DNA from: Rikenellaceae bacterium
Lineage (GTDB): Bacteria > Bacteroidota > Bacteroidia > Bacteroidales > Rikenellaceae
Direction of reading: 5' to 3'
DNA length: 56,526 nucleotides
Assembly: GCA_020859685.1 (NCBI GenBank)
Contig: JAJBVT010000003.1
Location: 1 to 56,526, forward strand
Shown here: piece after piece, positions 56,010 to 56,526 of the stretch
How positions within the stretch are numbered: the stretch's first letter is position 1
How the letters are laid out: each line of letters begins with the position of its first letter
The notes under the pieces: model-generated
The model's input: only the letters and a program-made list of their open reading frames with translations
The model's database searches: none
What the model was told of the DNA's origin: nothing
Position numbers and translations under genes: made by a program

Positions 56010-56526
56010 ATTTAATTTTAATATCCTGCCGCCTGATGGAGTGATTGGGTAAGATTACTCCGTAATACTGTACCGCTCCCGCGGAGGTAGATTCAAAGGA
56101 TTTTCGGGAGAAACCGGGGTATCTTTTTAATACCAGTAAGGACCCGCTGATGCAAGCATGGGCGGTTGGGTTCTACAAGATTACTTTCGTGATCTTGTGC
56201 CGCTCCCGCGGGGCAGATTCAAAGTATTTTCGGGAGAAACCGGGGCTATCTTTTTAATACCAGTAAGGACCCGCCGATGAAAGCATGGCGGCAGTTTTAC
56301 AAGATTACTTTCGTGATCTTGTTCCGCTCCCGCGGGGCAGATTCAAAGGATTTTCGGGAGAAACCGGGGCTATCTTTTTAATACCAGTAAGGACCCGCTG
56401 ATGCAAGCATGGGCGGTTGGGTTCTACAAGATTACTTTCGTGATCTTGTGCCGCTCCCGCGGGGCAGATTCAAGGATTTTCGGGAGAAACCGGGGTATCT
56501 TTTTTTAATAATATCCAGCCGCCTAA
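56010..56526 (+). repeat. Tandem array of ~125-base structured repeats, running off the right edge
   Basis: Unit starts (AAGATTAC) are at 56051, 56177, 56301 and 56428, giving units of 126, 124 and 127 bases and a last unit that continues to the window end. A diverged partial unit precedes the first (56010-56050). Each unit has a hairpin AAGATTAC/GTGATCTT, a CTCCCG...CGGGAG stem, a T-rich TATCTTTTTAA stretch and a CCGC...GCGG hairpin. In unit 2 the last hairpin changes on both sides (CCGCC/GGCGG instead of CCGC/GCGG) yet still pairs. No ORF spans the units. Confidence 0.88.

Noticed and set aside
56051..56526. CRISPR array
   Set aside because: The units are nearly identical along their full 125 bases, without short direct repeats and unique spacers, and no cas genes are present.

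Overview
The window comes from a Bacteroidales genome, most likely Alistipes or a close Rikenellaceae relative. The signs are TAnnTTTG-type promoter boxes upstream of several genes, a SusC/SusD locus with an ECF sigma/FecR switch, an ssrA tag ending in NYALAA style (GNNSYALAA), and a GC-rich core. This placement is inference from gene content and signals; no database search was run.

Layout. (1) 1-12.3 kb is an AT-rich accessory region. It starts with an intact SIR2-HerA anti-phage pair (206-2987). Next comes a graveyard of broken genes: a tyrosine recombinase, a small partner gene plus SMC-like ATPase resembling an ABC-three-component system, a DUF1848 protein, a DpnII/Dam-type adenine methylase with APPY in place of DPPY, and a HipB-like regulator without its partner. 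Related, possibly transcribed repeats lie at 6.6, 9.3 and perhaps 12.2 kb. The region ends with a small membrane protein, an HMA-like/AraC regulator and a VIT1/CCC1 metal transporter. (2) 12.4-28.7 kb is GC-rich: a DUF5686 outer-membrane protein, a GH106 rhamnosidase, then a minus-strand polysaccharide utilization locus (ECF sigma, FecR, SusC, SusD, GH78, esterase). (3) 28.8-33.2 kb holds small acidic/coiled-coil proteins, lipoproteins, and a lipoprotein with an HExxH metallopeptidase-like C-terminus followed by a small secreted protein. (4) 33.4-44.1 kb is core: AGCS symporter, ung (frameshifted), ribH, TPR protein, recF, DUF721/DciA, a candidate structured RNA at 39.57-39.86 kb, mutS and a DUF3667 protein. 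(5) 44.5-47.6 kb has ssrA, tRNA-Gly(GCC) with a disrupted tRNA copy 130 bp downstream, free-methionine-(R)-sulfoxide reductase and small membrane proteins. (6) 48-54 kb has a second carbohydrate cluster (five-bladed propeller hydrolase, GH95, GH28), then an MBL hydrolase and a nitroreductase. (7) The right edge (56.01-56.53 kb) is an array of about 125-bp tandem repeats whose units show covarying hairpins.

Together the two carbohydrate clusters carry enzymes for rhamnose, fucose-type and galacturonate linkages, which fits use of rhamnogalacturonan pectin. A family of GC-rich palindromic intergenic repeats (core GCGGCCCGCC...GGCGGGCCGC, often with a second small hairpin) occurs at least seven times in the GC-rich part and not in the AT-rich island. 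The most interesting unexplained items are the right-edge tandem array, the 39.6-kb RNA candidate, the 6.6/9.3/12.2-kb repeat family and the split tRNA-Gly copy. The SIR2-HerA pair is a described defence system.
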